Origin: Streptomyces anulatus
GTDB lineage: Bacteria > Actinomycetota > Actinomycetes > Streptomycetales > Streptomycetaceae
Direction: 5' to 3'
Length of the DNA stretch: 64,000 nucleotides
Assembly: GCF_014650675.1 (NCBI RefSeq)
Contig: NZ_BMVK01000006.1
Span: 248,001-312,000, forward strand
A program made the translations under genes and the position numbers. A model generated the notes under the pieces. It was not told the DNA's origin. It was given only the letters and a program-made list of their open reading frames with translations, and did not search any database. Of the stretch, positions 41,120 through 50,281 are shown one piece after another. Position 1 is the stretch's first letter; each line of letters opens with the position of its first letter.

Positions 41120-42076
41120 TCAGACCGCGTCCTCGTAGGCGGCGAGCGCCTCGCGGGCGGCCTCGCGGGCGCTGTCCGCGAGTTCCGGCGGGGTGACGAT
41201 GCGGCCGTCGCCGCCGAGGCGCAGGGCGAGCCGGCGCAGGGAGGCCGGGTCCGGGGTGCGCAGGGTGATCCGCAGGCCGCCGTCGGGGAGTTCCTCGGCG
41301 GAGTCGTGCGGGTAGTACTCGGCGACCCAGCGGCCGCCGGTGCCGACCTCGATGACGACTTCCGGGTCCTCGGCGGCCGGCTGGACGAGCCCTGCGGACA
41401 GGTCGCGCAGCTCCAGCTCGGGCGGGGCGGCGGGGGCGTCGAGGAGGCGGATCTCGGCGACCCGGTCCAGCCGGAAGGTCCGGCGGGCCTCGGAGAGCCG
41501 GCACCAGCCCTCCATATAGGTGTGGCCGACGGCGAAGAGCCGGATCGGGTCGACCTCGCGCTCGGTGAGTTCGTCGCGGGCGGGCGAGTAGTAGCGCAGC
41601 CAGAGGCGACGGCGCTCGGAGATGGCCCGGTCGACGTCGGCGAAGACGCCGCCCTCCGCCTCGAAGGTCACCGAGAGCCGGGAGCTGGCCGCCCCCGACT
41701 CGCCCGCGGCCGTCTCCAGCTTGGCGGTCGCCCGGACGAGGGCGAGCCGGTCGCTCTCGCGCAGGCCGGGGAGGGTGGCGACGGCGCGGGCGGCGACGAG
41801 CAGCGCGGTGGCCTCGTCGGCGGCGAGGCGGAGCGGCTCGGCGACGTCGTCGGGGTTGTGCCACCAGATCCGGTCGCCGTCGGTGTCGATGTCGAGGAGG
41901 TCGCCACCGCGGAAGCTGGTGCCGCACATGGGCAGAACGTCGAGGTCCGAGATCAGCTCGTCCTCGGTGATCCCGAAGGCCCGCGCCACGTCCTGGACGT
42001 GGGCTCCGGGGCGTTCCCGCAGATACGTCACCAGGGACAGCATCCGCCGGGTCTGGTCGATCGCGTTCGTGGCCAT
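41120..42076 (-). CDS. pafC: WYL-domain transcriptional regulator PafC
   Basis: A 318-residue regulator with an N-terminal winged HTH (about 1-60; RERPGAHVQDVARAFGITEDELISDL), a WYL domain (about 145-225; LWLRYYSPARDELTEREVDPIRL) and a C-terminal WCX extension. With PafB it forms the transcriptional activator of the LexA-independent DNA-damage response in mycobacteria; the WYL domain is thought to sense a nucleic-acid ligand. It begins 13 bases after pafB. In Streptomyces the pair is separated from pafA by the FKBP genes. Confidence 0.9.
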   Translation of the reverse strand: MATNAIDQTRRMLSLVTYLRERPGAHVQDVARAFGITEDELISDLDVLPMCGTSFRGGDLLDIDTDGDRIWWHNPDDVAEPLRLAADEATALLVAARAVATLPGLRESDRLALVRATAKLETAAGESGAASSRLSVTFEAEGGVFADVDRAISERRRLWLRYYSPARDELTEREVDPIRLFAVGHTYMEGWCRLSEARRTFRLDRVAEIRLLDAPAAPPELELRDLSAGLVQPAAEDPEVVIEVGTGGRWVAEYYPHDSAEELPDGGLRITLRTPDPASLRRLALRLGGDGRIVTPPELADSAREAAREALAAYEDAV

Positions 42077-42089
42077 CGTTTCCCTGCCC

Positions 42090-43043
42090 CTAGTCCTTGG
42101 CCACGGCGCGGAGCCGGTCCACCACATCGGCCCGCAGATCGGCGGGTTCCTCCACGACGACGTCCGGGCCGAACTCGACGAGCCAGGCGTCGAGGCCGTG
42201 CCCGTACGGGATCTCCAGCTCGTCCCAGCCGTCGCCGCGTTCCCTCACGGCTATCGCGCGTGACCGCAGCGGGTAGCCGGCTCCGGCGCGGAGCCTGATC
42301 CGGGCGGTACGGGTCGCGGTCTCGCCGGCCCAGCTCTCGACGGTCTCGCGGACGGTGACCACGTCGGGCACCTCGGCGCTGAAGGCCCCGGCGCGGGAGC
42401 GGACCTTGCCGGTGATGCGGGAGAGCCGGAAGACGCGTTCGGCGCCGCGTTCACGGTCCCAGCCGGCGAGGTACCAGTGGCCGCGCCAGCATTCGAGGGT
42501 CCAGGGTTCGACCTGGCGCTGCTCGGGGCGGGCGGAGTTGGCCTTGCGGTAGTCGAAGGTGACGGGGCGACGGTCGCGGCAGGCCAGCATGAGGGGCTCG
42601 AACGCGGCCTCGTGGACGGGGATGCGGGGTTCGAGGGCGCTGTGGACCTCGTAGGCGTCCTCGGTCTCCGGCATGCCCGCGGCCCGCAGCTTCTGGAGGG
42701 CGCCGCTGGCGGCTCCGGCGAGGCGGGCCTGCTGCCAGACCTTGGCGGCGAGGCCGAGGGCCGCGGCCTCCTCGGCGTCCAGGGTGATGGGGGGCAGCCG
42801 GTTACTGTCGCGGCGGGCCAGGTATCCGGTGTCGCCGTCGAGGTTCTCGACGGTCTCGATGACGAGGCCGAGCTCGCGCAGATCGTCCTTGTCGCGCTCG
42901 AACATCCGGTTGAAGGAGTCGTCGGAGCCCGCTTCGAGATAGGCCTCGATGGATCCGCGGAGCTCGCGCTTGCTGAGCGGGCGCCGGGTTCCCAGCAGGC
43001 ACAGCGCGAGGTTCATCAACCGCTCGGCCTTGGCAATCGCCAT
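42090..43043 (-). CDS. pafB: WYL-domain transcriptional regulator PafB
   Basis: A 317-residue paralogue of PafC: HTH (about 1-60; KAERLMNLALCLLGTRRPLSKRELR), WYL domain (about 140-215; CRDRRPVTFDYRKANSARPEQRQVEPWTL in part) and WCX end. The two would form a PafBC heterodimer. The ATG at 43043 is preceded by GAAAGGG. A palindromic terminator 112 bases upstream separates it from the FKBP genes, so pafBC has its own promoter. Confidence 0.91.
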   Translation of the reverse strand: MAIAKAERLMNLALCLLGTRRPLSKRELRGSIEAYLEAGSDDSFNRMFERDKDDLRELGLVIETVENLDGDTGYLARRDSNRLPPITLDAEEAAALGLAAKVWQQARLAGAASGALQKLRAAGMPETEDAYEVHSALEPRIPVHEAAFEPLMLACRDRRPVTFDYRKANSARPEQRQVEPWTLECWRGHWYLAGWDRERGAERVFRLSRITGKVRSRAGAFSAEVPDVVTVRETVESWAGETATRTARIRLRAGAGYPLRSRAIAVRERGDGWDELEIPYGHGLDAWLVEFGPDVVVEEPADLRADVVDRLRAVAKD

Positions 43044-43154
43044 CGACGCCCTTTCTCTTGTTGCTCTACGACCGTCGACCGTACCGCCCCGGGGGGTGGG
43101 GACCAAAAGGCGGGCCGCCGACCGGACAGCGGTGAAAGGCCCGTCGGACAGCGA

Positions 43155-43186
43155 TGAGGGCCCCTGCCGTACGGCAGGGGCCCTCA
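43155..43186 (-). terminator. Perfect palindromic terminator after the FKBP gene
   Basis: A 32-bp perfect palindrome (TGAGGGCCCCTGCCGT and its complement) lies 20 bases past the FKBP stop on the minus strand. It separates the FKBP genes from pafBC. Confidence 0.85.
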
Positions 43187-43205
43187 CACGTACCAGCGGA
43201 ACGGA

Positions 43206-43580
43206 TCAGACCGCGACGAGGTCGCAGACGAAGATCAGCGTCTCGCCCGGGGCGATCTTGCCGCCGCCGGCGCCGCGGTCGCCGTAGGCGAGGTGCGCGG
43301 GGATGATCAGCTCACGGCGACCGCCGACCTTCATGCCCTGCACGCCCTGGTCCCAGCCGGAGATGACCTGACCGGCACCGAGCTGGAACTGCAGCGGGGT
43401 GCCGCGGTTCCAGGAGGCGTCGAACTCCTCGCCGGTGGAGAAGGCCACGCCCACGTAGTGGACGGAGACGGTCTGGCCGGCCTGGGCCACCGGGCCGTCG
43501 CCCTCCCAGATGTCCTTGATCGCCAGGTCGGCCGGCGGCTCGCCACCCGGGAAGTCGACCTCGGGCTTCTCGATGCTCAC
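43206..43580 (-). CDS. FKBP-type peptidyl-prolyl cis-trans isomerase, cytosolic
   Basis: A 124-residue single-domain FKBP. VSVHYVGVAFSTGEEFDASW, GAGQVISGWDQGVQGMKVGGRRELIIP and AYGDRGAGGGKIAPGETLIFVCDL are the family motifs, including the ligand-cage Trp. It has no signal peptide. It speeds proline isomerisation in protein folding. The GTG at 43580 has GAGGAG upstream. It stands 43 bases after the lipoprotein FKBP gene, with which it is probably co-transcribed. Confidence 0.95.
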   Translation of the reverse strand: MSIEKPEVDFPGGEPPADLAIKDIWEGDGPVAQAGQTVSVHYVGVAFSTGEEFDASWNRGTPLQFQLGAGQVISGWDQGVQGMKVGGRRELIIPAHLAYGDRGAGGGKIAPGETLIFVCDLVAV

Positions 43581-43623
43581 TGAACTGCTCCTCTAAATGA
43601 TGAACTGGACAACCGGGACAGTC

Positions 43624-44562
43624 TTACACCTTGGCGAGGATGTCCACGGCGAAGACCAGGGTGGAGTTCTTCGGGATGGCCTGCTGCTGCTGGTCACCGA
43701 AGGCCTGGTCCGGCGGGATGACGAGCAGCACCCGGCTGCCGACCTTCTTGTCGATCAGGCCGTTCTTCAGGCCCTTGAGGGTCACCTGGGACAGCGGGAA
43801 GGTCTGGGTCTTGCCCGTGGTGTACGTGTTGTCGAACTCCTTGGCGCCCTTCCAGATCATGCCGACGTAGTTCACGACGACGCTGTCGGACTCCTTGACG
43901 ACCTCGCCGTCGGACTCCAGGACGTAGTTGGAGACGAGCTTCTTCGGCGGGTCGCTCTTGGGGATGGTGACCGTCGGGGCCTTGCCGTCGGTCTTCACGC
44001 CGACCTTGGGCAGGTCGACGTTGTCCTGGGCGACCTCGGTGCCCTTGGCGGAGGCCGGGATCTGGGTGGCCTTCAGGATGTCGACGACGAACACGAGCGT
44101 GGCGTTGGGCTTGATGTCGCCCTGGCCCTGCTCGCCGTAGCCGAGCTCGGGCGGGATGACCAGCTCGACGCGGCTGCCGACCTTCTGGCCGACCAGGCCC
44201 TTGTCCCAGCCCTGGATGACCATTCCGGCGCCGAGCGTCAGATCGAAGGGCTGCTTGCGGTCGAAGCTGTTGTCGAACGGCTTGGTGGAGTCCCACGCCT
44301 GGCCGAGGTAGTTGACCTGGATCGCGTCGCCGTTCTTGAGCTTCGCGCCGTCCCCCTCGCTGATGACGTCGGTCTTCAGCTCCTTGGGCGGGTCACCCTC
44401 ACCCTTGGAGAGGGTGGGCTTCTCGCCGAACTTGGCGCCCGCGGTGATCGCGGGGACGCCGTTCTTGGACGAGGCGGAGTCGGAGGCCTTGTCGTCGCTG
44501 CCGCACGCCACTGCCGAAAGCAGCAGGAGGGGGGCGACGAGAAGGCCGGCAATTCGGCGCAC
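43624..44562 (-). CDS. Tandem FKBP-domain lipoprotein
   Basis: A 312-residue exported protein. The signal peptide ends with lipobox AVAC (Cys20). Two FKBP domains follow, about residues 70-165 (AGMVIQGWDKGLVGQKVGSR) and about 215-310. The second is degenerate: the Trp and GxxxxGWD core is replaced by LSQVTLKGLKNGLIDKKVGSR, so it may bind clients rather than catalyse. It probably assists folding of secreted proteins at the membrane surface. GTG at 44562 has GAGGAA upstream. Confidence 0.92.
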   Translation of the reverse strand: MRRIAGLLVAPLLLLSAVACGSDDKASDSASSKNGVPAITAGAKFGEKPTLSKGEGDPPKELKTDVISEGDGAKLKNGDAIQVNYLGQAWDSTKPFDNSFDRKQPFDLTLGAGMVIQGWDKGLVGQKVGSRVELVIPPELGYGEQGQGDIKPNATLVFVVDILKATQIPASAKGTEVAQDNVDLPKVGVKTDGKAPTVTIPKSDPPKKLVSNYVLESDGEVVKESDSVVVNYVGMIWKGAKEFDNTYTTGKTQTFPLSQVTLKGLKNGLIDKKVGSRVLLVIPPDQAFGDQQQQAIPKNSTLVFAVDILAKV

Positions 44563-44648
44563 TGGTTCCTCAGATCTCAGGGGACACGGTGAATCGGTCC
44601 CGCAACACTCTAGGCCCTTTGATTCGGTTGGGGCCGGACCCCGCACGG

Positions 44649-44694
44649 ACGGCCCCGGCCCCCAGGACCGGTGGGTCCTGGGGGCCGGGGCCGT
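44649..44694 (-). terminator. Terminator of pafA
   Basis: A 20-bp perfect stem (44649-44668 with 44675-44694) around a 6-base loop, starting 18 bases past the pafA stop. Confidence 0.88.
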
Positions 44695-44711
44695 ACTGCG
44701 GTGACGTCGGC

Positions 44712-46073
44712 TCACATGCCGGCGATCAGCTTCTCCACCCGCTCGTCCACGGAACGGAAGGGGTCCTTGCACAGCACCGTGCGCTGCGCCTGGTCGTTGA
44801 GCTTGAGGTGGACCCAGTCGACGGTGAAGTCCCGTCGCTGCTCCTGGGCCCGCCGGATGAAGTCGCCGCGCAGCCGTGCCCGGGTGGTCTGCGGGGGCAC
44901 CGACTTGCCCTCGAAGATCTTCATGTCGTTGCAGATGCGGGCGGTCTGCCCCTTGCGCTCCAGGAGGTAGAAGAGGCCTCGGCGGCGGTGGATGTCGTGG
45001 TAGGCGAGGTCTATCTGGGCGACCCGCGGATTCGACATGGTCATGTTGTGCTTGGCCCGGTACCGCTCGATGAGCTTGTACTTCATGACCCAGTCGATCT
45101 CGGTGTCGATCCGGTCGAGGTCCTCGGCCTCGATCGCGTCCAGGGTGCGGCCCCACAGCTCCAGGACCTGGTCGACGGTGCCGGTGCGGATGCCCCGGCG
45201 CTCGACGAAGTCCACGGCCTTCTCGTAGTACTCCCGCTGGACCTCGATGGCCGAGGCCTCGCGGCCACTGGCCAGGCGTACCTTGCGCTGCCCCGTGAGG
45301 TCGTGGCTGACCTCGCGGATCGCCCGGATCGGGTTCTCCAGGGTCAGGTCGCGCATCACGGTGCCCGCCTCGATCATGCGGAGCACCAGGTCGGTGGCGC
45401 CGACCTTGAGCAGCATGGTCGTCTCGGACATGTTCGAGTCACCGACGATGACGTGGAGGCGGCGGTACCGCTCGGCGTCGGCGTGGGGTTCGTCGCGGGT
45501 GTTGATGATCGGCCGGGAGCGGGTGGTCGCGGAGCTGACGCCCTCCCAGATGTGCTCGGCACGCTGGCTGACGCAGTAGACCGCGCCGCGCGGGGTCTGG
45601 AGCACCTTGCCCGCACCGCAGATCAGCTGCCTGGTGACGAGGAACGGAATGAGGATGTCCGCGAGCCGGGAGAATTCTCCGTGGCGGGCTACGAGGTAGT
45701 TCTCGTGGCAGCCGTAGGAGTTTCCCGCCGAGTCGGTGTTGTTCTTGAAGAGATAGACGTCGCCCGCGATTCCCTCCTCGTGCAGGCGGCGTTCGGCGTC
45801 GACGAGCAGGCCTTCGAGAATGCGCTCGCCCGCCTTGTCGTGCGTGACCAGTTCGGTCACGTTGTCGCATTCGGGGGTTGCATATTCCGGATGCGATCCC
45901 ACGTCGAGGTAGAGGCGGGCGCCGTTCCGCAGAAAGACATTGCTGCTGCGGCCCCATGACACAACACGGCGGAAGAGGTAGCGCGCCACTTCGTCAGGTG
46001 ACAGTCGGCGCTGTCCCCTGAACGTGCACGTGACGCCGTACTCGTTCTCCAGCCCGAAAATGCGGCGGTCCAT
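44712..46073 (-). CDS. pafA: Pup--protein ligase
   Basis: A 453-residue carboxylate-amine ligase that joins the C-terminal glutamate of Pup to lysines of target proteins, with ATP. FGLENEYGV supplies metal-binding Glu9; RLYLDVGSHPEYATPE holds Asp57, the likely catalytic base. YLFKNNTDSAGNSYGCHENYL and INTRDEPHADAERYRRLHVIVGDSNMSE are shared with Dop. The length is that of PafA (Dop is longer through an insert). ATG at 46073. An MFS gene starts beyond it on the same strand, ending nine bases before it. Confidence 0.97.
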   Translation of the reverse strand: MDRRIFGLENEYGVTCTFRGQRRLSPDEVARYLFRRVVSWGRSSNVFLRNGARLYLDVGSHPEYATPECDNVTELVTHDKAGERILEGLLVDAERRLHEEGIAGDVYLFKNNTDSAGNSYGCHENYLVARHGEFSRLADILIPFLVTRQLICGAGKVLQTPRGAVYCVSQRAEHIWEGVSSATTRSRPIINTRDEPHADAERYRRLHVIVGDSNMSETTMLLKVGATDLVLRMIEAGTVMRDLTLENPIRAIREVSHDLTGQRKVRLASGREASAIEVQREYYEKAVDFVERRGIRTGTVDQVLELWGRTLDAIEAEDLDRIDTEIDWVMKYKLIERYRAKHNMTMSNPRVAQIDLAYHDIHRRRGLFYLLERKGQTARICNDMKIFEGKSVPPQTTRARLRGDFIRRAQEQRRDFTVDWVHLKLNDQAQRTVLCKDPFRSVDERVEKLIAGM

Positions 46074-46082
46074 GACTGAACA

Positions 46083-47342
46083 TTACGCCTTATGGCCTGA
46101 GCTGAAACCGGGTTCGACGGCCCCGTTTCGATCATTTTCCGATCCCGTCACGACGGCGGGCGTACGGGAGGGAGCCGCGAGGACCCTCCCCGTGCTCAGC
46201 AGGACCACCAGGGCGGCCACTCCCCCGGCCCCCGCGACGGCGAAGCTCCAGGCGGTCGAGCCGAGTTCGACGGCCGGTCCCGCGACGGCCGTGCCGGCTG
46301 CCGCGCCTACGCCGAACGTGGTGACGAGCCAGGAGAACGCCTCGGTCACCGTGCCGCGCGGGGCGTGCCGGTCGACCACGATGAAGGAGCAGGCGATGGC
46401 CGGTGCGAGGAACACTCCGGCGAGGGCGGCGAGAGCGGTCATGACGGGCACCGAGGGGGTGAGCGTCAGCGGCAGATAGCCCAGCGCCAGCAGCCCGACG
46501 ATGTACCGCAGCCGCCTCTCGGGCGCACCGGCCCACTGCCGCGCCCCGTAGGCCAGGCCGCCGATCAGCGCGCCGAGGCCGAGTGCGGCCATCAGCCAGC
46601 CGTACACCGATTCCCGGCCGTGGTCGTCCGCGTACGCCACCCCGGCCACCGTGATGGAGCCGAGGGCGAGCCCGACGAAGAAGAACGTGCCGAGCAGGGC
46701 GAGGAGTCCGGGCGAGCGCAGGGCGCCGAGCCAGTGCGCCTCGCGGGGTGCGGAGCGCCAGGTGCGCGAGGGTTCGGACAGGACGACCGAGAGGGCGCCG
46801 AGGACGCCGATCGCGTTGATGACGAGCAGGGCGGCGGCCGGCGACCAGAGCGAGACGAGCACCGTCACCAGGAGCGGGCCGACGGTGAACATGATCTCCT
46901 GCGCCACGGCGTCCATGGCGTAGGCCCGGTGCACCTGGCCCTCGCCCTTGAGGACGCTGGGCCACAGGGCCCGCAGGCCGCCCTCCAGCGGCGGTGTGGC
47001 GACTCCGGCGACGATGACGGCGAGGTAGGCCAGCGGGAGCGAGGAGAGGCCGGTGAGGGCCAGCAGGGACATGCCGAGCGCGGAGACCACGGCGGCCGGG
47101 AGCTGGACGCGCGGCTGCCCGTAGAGGTCCACCGCCCGGCCGAGCAGCGGCTGCCCGACGGCGGTGGCCAGTCCGTAGGCCGCGGCGAGCGCGCCGGCCA
47201 GCGTGTAGCTGCCGCCCTCCGCCCGGGTGAACAGCACGATCGCGATGTGCGCGGTGCCGTTGGGCAGCCGCCCGACGAGGGTGCCCGTCAGCAGCCGGGC
47301 GGCATGCCGCGCCCGGAGGATGTCCAGATATCCCGCGGCCAT
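46083..47342 (-). CDS. MFS transporter
   Basis: A 419-residue major facilitator protein with about twelve helices in two halves. Between helices 2 and 3 is the loop GRAVDLYGQPRVQLP, a form of the MFS motif A. Substrate unknown; drug or sugar efflux is possible. It is divergent from a LacI-family gene with 135 bases between the starts, so that regulator probably controls it. The ATG at 47342 has GAGAGGGG upstream. Its stop lies nine bases from the pafA start, so read-through into pafA is possible. Confidence 0.9.
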   Translation of the reverse strand: MAAGYLDILRARHAARLLTGTLVGRLPNGTAHIAIVLFTRAEGGSYTLAGALAAAYGLATAVGQPLLGRAVDLYGQPRVQLPAAVVSALGMSLLALTGLSSLPLAYLAVIVAGVATPPLEGGLRALWPSVLKGEGQVHRAYAMDAVAQEIMFTVGPLLVTVLVSLWSPAAALLVINAIGVLGALSVVLSEPSRTWRSAPREAHWLGALRSPGLLALLGTFFFVGLALGSITVAGVAYADDHGRESVYGWLMAALGLGALIGGLAYGARQWAGAPERRLRYIVGLLALGYLPLTLTPSVPVMTALAALAGVFLAPAIACSFIVVDRHAPRGTVTEAFSWLVTTFGVGAAAGTAVAGPAVELGSTAWSFAVAGAGGVAALVVLLSTGRVLAAPSRTPAVVTGSENDRNGAVEPGFSSGHKA

Positions 47343-47385
47343 TTCCGCCCCTCTCCGCCCCGACCGGCTGTGCCGCCCCCGAGGT

Positions 47386-47397
47386 GTTACGTATAAC
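47386..47397. promoter_or_regulatory. Dyad GTTA-CGTA-TAAC between MFS and LacI genes
   Basis: A short AT-rich inverted repeat with related words nearby (ATACGTACC at about 47408-47416). It lies 44 bases before the MFS start and 80 before the lacI-type start, a natural place for the regulator's operator. The symmetry is short, so the call is tentative. Confidence 0.4.
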
Positions 47398-47477
47398 GTC
47401 GAGGTTCATACGTACCATGTGCGCAGTTCGCGGGTCCACCTCGCGGCGTTACGGAAACATCCCGCACGGAGGCACGA

Positions 47478-48512
47478 GTGACCAGCGCGCAGCAGCCCGT
47501 CCCCGCCCGGCCCACCAGCCGCGACGTGGCCCGTGCGGCGGGCGTCTCCCAGGCGACGGTCTCCCTGGTCCTCGGCGAGAAGTGGCAGGGCAGGGTGTCC
47601 CGGGCCACGGCCCAGCGGGTCCGGGACACGGCGGCGGAGATCGGCTACCGGCCCAACCTGGCGGCCCGCAGTCTGCGGCTCGGCCGCACCAGGACCGCGC
47701 TGCTGGTGGTGCCCGCGCTCACCAACGAGTTCTTCGCGCGGGTGTACGCCGGGGCCGCGGCGCTCGCCGCCGAGCACGACTTCGGCGTGGTGCTCTACCC
47801 CTCGCCCGACGGCACGGGCCCGGCCCGGGACCCGTTCGCCTCGGCCCGCGCCGCGCTCGACGGGGTCATCGCGTCCTCGATGGCCGCCGACGCGCTGGGC
47901 GCGCTGCACGGGGCGGATCTGCCGCTGGTGATGCTGGACAGCGACCCCTCGGACACCGGGCCCGCCGCCCATGTGAACCTCGACATCGTCGACGGGATGC
48001 GGCAGGTGACGGACCATCTGCTGGGGCTCGGCCACCGCCGCTTCCTGCATCTGGCGTCCGCCGTGGACACCTGGACGTTCGCCGTGCGCGCCGGGGCGCT
48101 GCACGACGCGCTGGGAGCGGCGGAGGGCACGACGGTGCGCACGGTGCGCGCCCCGCTGGACGTACGGGCGGGGCGCGAGGCTGCCGAACTGGCTCTGTCG
48201 GCCCCCGGGGACCGGCCCACCGCGATCGTCTGCGACGACGACATTCTGGCCGCCGGCGCCTGCAAGGCGGCCCGCAGGCTCGGCCTGCGGGTGCCGGACG
48301 AACTGTCGGTCACCGGCTTCGACGATCTGGCGCTGGCCACCGCGCTGGAGCCGGAGCTGACCACGGTGCGGCTGCCGGCGGAGCAGGTCGGGGAGCGGGG
48401 CATGGAGGCCCTGCTCGCGGTGCTGGACGGCCGCCCCGTCGAGCAGGGCGGACTGCCGGTCCGGCTCGTCGTACGCGGCTCCACGGCGCCGCCGCCCACC
48501 GCCCGCGCATGA
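47478..48512 (+). CDS. LacI-family transcriptional regulator
   Basis: A 344-residue repressor. The LacI HTH and hinge (about residues 12-65; TSRDVARAAGVSQATVSLVLGEKWQGRVSRAT) precede a sugar-binding-like effector domain (about 70-335), with CDDDILAAGACKAARRLGLRVPDELSVTGFDDL near the end. It is divergent from the MFS gene and probably represses it until its ligand appears. GTG at 47478 has GGAGG upstream. It is transcribed against the direction of the flanking proteasome genes. Confidence 0.92.
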   Translation: MTSAQQPVPARPTSRDVARAAGVSQATVSLVLGEKWQGRVSRATAQRVRDTAAEIGYRPNLAARSLRLGRTRTALLVVPALTNEFFARVYAGAAALAAEHDFGVVLYPSPDGTGPARDPFASARAALDGVIASSMAADALGALHGADLPLVMLDSDPSDTGPAAHVNLDIVDGMRQVTDHLLGLGHRRFLHLASAVDTWTFAVRAGALHDALGAAEGTTVRTVRAPLDVRAGREAAELALSAPGDRPTAIVCDDDILAAGACKAARRLGLRVPDELSVTGFDDLALATALEPELTTVRLPAEQVGERGMEALLAVLDGRPVEQGGLPVRLVVRGSTAPPPTARA

Positions 48513-48515
48513 CGG

Positions 48516-48541
48516 TGCCCCCGGGCCGGAGCCCGGGGGCA
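48516..48541. terminator. Terminator between the LacI-type gene and prcA
   Basis: An 11-bp perfect stem (48516-48526 with 48531-48541) with a CGGA loop, four bases after the regulator's stop and 26 before the end of prcA. It can serve both converging transcripts. Confidence 0.8.
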
Positions 48542-48566
48542 GAGCGCCCCGAAGGGCGCCGCTCGC

Positions 48567-49379
48567 CTACTTGTCCGTCTCCTCCGTGGAGCCGGGGGTG
48601 CTGTCGGTGCTGTTGGCGCTGTCCGTGCTGTCGGTGTCCTCGGTGTCGGACGGGGCGTCCGTCGGCGTGCTGCCGGCGGCTTCCGTGTCCAGCAGCCGCG
48701 CCAGCTGGCGGCCGACGATCCGCTTGAACTTGCGCTGCTGGGGGCGGGTGCGGTCCAGGACCGCGACCTCCAGCCGCTCCGCGGGGATCTCCCGCTCGCC
48801 GCCGCCCGGCTCCCGCGAGAGCGCCTGGACGGCCAGCTTGAGCGCCTCGGCCAGCGTCATGCCGTCGCGGTGGCGCTGGTCGAGGAAGCTGCTGATCTGT
48901 TCGGAGTTGCCGCCGACCGCGACCGAGCCGTGCTCGTCCACGATCGAACCGTCGTGCGGCAGCCGGTAGATCTGGTCGCCCTCGGCCGCGCTGCCGACCT
49001 CGGCGACCACCAGCTCCACCTCGTACGGCTTCTCGGCCGCGCTGGAGAAGATGGTGCCGAGCGTCTGGGCGTAGACGTTGGCCAGCCCACGGGCCGTCAC
49101 ATCGTCCCGGTCGTAGGTGTATCCGCGCAGATCGGCGTAGCGCACGCCGCCGATGCGGAGGTTCTCGTACTCGTTGTACTTGCCGGCGGCCGCGAAGCCG
49201 ATCCGGTCATAGATCTCGCTGAACTTGTGGAGTGCACGGGACGGGTTCTCGCCGACGAACACAATGCCGTCGGCGTACTGCAGCACAACGAGGCTGCGAC
49301 CACGGGCGATGCCCTTGCGGGCGTATTCCGCCCGGTCGGCCATGGCCTGCTGGGGTGAGACATAGAACGGCGTCGACAC
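48567..49379 (-). CDS. prcA: 20S proteasome subunit alpha
   Basis: A 270-residue alpha subunit. The N-terminal gate segment (STPFYVSPQQAMADRAEYARKGIARGRS) and the alpha-type core, without a catalytic threonine, are typical of actinobacterial PrcA. The C-terminal tail (about residues 232-270) is Ser/Thr/Asp/Glu-rich and disordered. Alpha rings cap the PrcB rings and dock the ARC ATPase. GTG at 49379 has AAAGGGA upstream and follows prcB by 56 bases. Confidence 0.97.
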   Translation of the reverse strand: MSTPFYVSPQQAMADRAEYARKGIARGRSLVVLQYADGIVFVGENPSRALHKFSEIYDRIGFAAAGKYNEYENLRIGGVRYADLRGYTYDRDDVTARGLANVYAQTLGTIFSSAAEKPYEVELVVAEVGSAAEGDQIYRLPHDGSIVDEHGSVAVGGNSEQISSFLDQRHRDGMTLAEALKLAVQALSREPGGGEREIPAERLEVAVLDRTRPQQRKFKRIVGRQLARLLDTEAAGSTPTDAPSDTEDTDSTDSANSTDSTPGSTEETDK

Positions 49380-49435
49380 CGGCTATCCGTCCCTTTCTGT
49401 CAGTGACGAGTGCGTCTGGAGGCTAGGGGTCCGGA

Positions 49436-50281
49436 TCAGAGCAGCGCGGCGCGCGGGCCGTCGGGCTGCTCGAGTCGGCGTTCCAGGATGGAGCGCGCGA
49501 TCTCGGAGGACTCCTGGTCGTTCAGCCTCCGGAAGCCTTCGTCGGTGATGACGGTGACGATCGGGTAGATGCGGCGGGCCACGTCCGGGCCGCCGGTCGC
49601 CGAGTCGTCGTCCGCTGCGTCGTACAGCGCCTGCACGACCAGGGTGAGGGCCTGCTGCTCCGTCAGGTCCTCGCGGTAGAGCTTCTTCATCGCGTTGCGG
49701 GCGAAGATCGACCCGGAGCCGGTGGCCGCGTAGCCGCTCTCCTCGGTGCGGCCGCCGGTGACGTCGTAGGAGAAGATGCGGCCCTTCTCGCGGTCGACGT
49801 CGTAGCCGGCGAAGAGGGGCACGACGGCGAGGCCCTGCATGGCCATGGCGAGGTTGCTGCGGATCATGGTGGAGAGGCGGTTGGCCTTGCCCTCCAGGGA
49901 GAGCTGGGCGCCCTCGACCTTCTCGAAGTGCTCCAGCTCCAGCTGGAACAGCTTGACCATCTCCACAGCCAGTCCCGCGGTGCCGGCGATGCCCACCGCG
50001 GAGTACTCGTCGGCCGGGAAGACCTTCTGCATGTCGCGCGACGCGATCATGTTGCCCATGGTGGCGCGCCGGTCGCCGGCCAGGACCACGCCACCGGGGA
50101 AGGACGCCGAGACGATGGTCGTCCCGTGCGGCGCCTCGATGGCCCCCTGGAGCGGCGGCAGACTCCGGTTGCCCGGGAGCATCTCGGGCGACTGGTCGGA
50201 CAGGAAGTCCATGAACGAGGACGAACCCGGCGTCAGGAAGGCAGCTGGTAGACGCCCGGTGCTACGAGTGTTGGCTTCCAC
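49436..50281 (-). CDS. prcB: 20S proteasome subunit beta
   Basis: A 281-residue threonine peptidase precursor. The propeptide of 53 residues ends EAPHG; the mature protein begins TTIVSASFPGGVVLAGDRR, with catalytic Thr54 exposed by self-cleavage, and the Asp and Lys of the active site follow in GDRRATMG. The GTG at 50281 has GGAGGG upstream. A longer reading frame upstream of it is not part of prcB: it belongs to the decayed endonuclease gene that overlaps the prcB start by 49 bases. Confidence 0.97.
   Translation of the reverse strand: MEANTRSTGRLPAAFLTPGSSSFMDFLSDQSPEMLPGNRSLPPLQGAIEAPHGTTIVSASFPGGVVLAGDRRATMGNMIASRDMQKVFPADEYSAVGIAGTAGLAVEMVKLFQLELEHFEKVEGAQLSLEGKANRLSTMIRSNLAMAMQGLAVVPLFAGYDVDREKGRIFSYDVTGGRTEESGYAATGSGSIFARNAMKKLYREDLTEQQALTLVVQALYDAADDDSATGGPDVARRIYPIVTVITDEGFRRLNDQESSEIARSILERRLEQPDGPRAALL

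Noticed and set aside
41120..43043. The two WYL genes as phage-defence regulators
   Set aside because: Paired, adjacent and next to the Pup genes, they fit PafB/PafC; no defence genes are nearby.
46083..48512. The MFS/LacI pair as a foreign insertion in the proteasome cluster
   Set aside because: Base composition equals the neighbours, there are no repeats or transposase traces, and I recall the same pair at this place in S. coelicolor.
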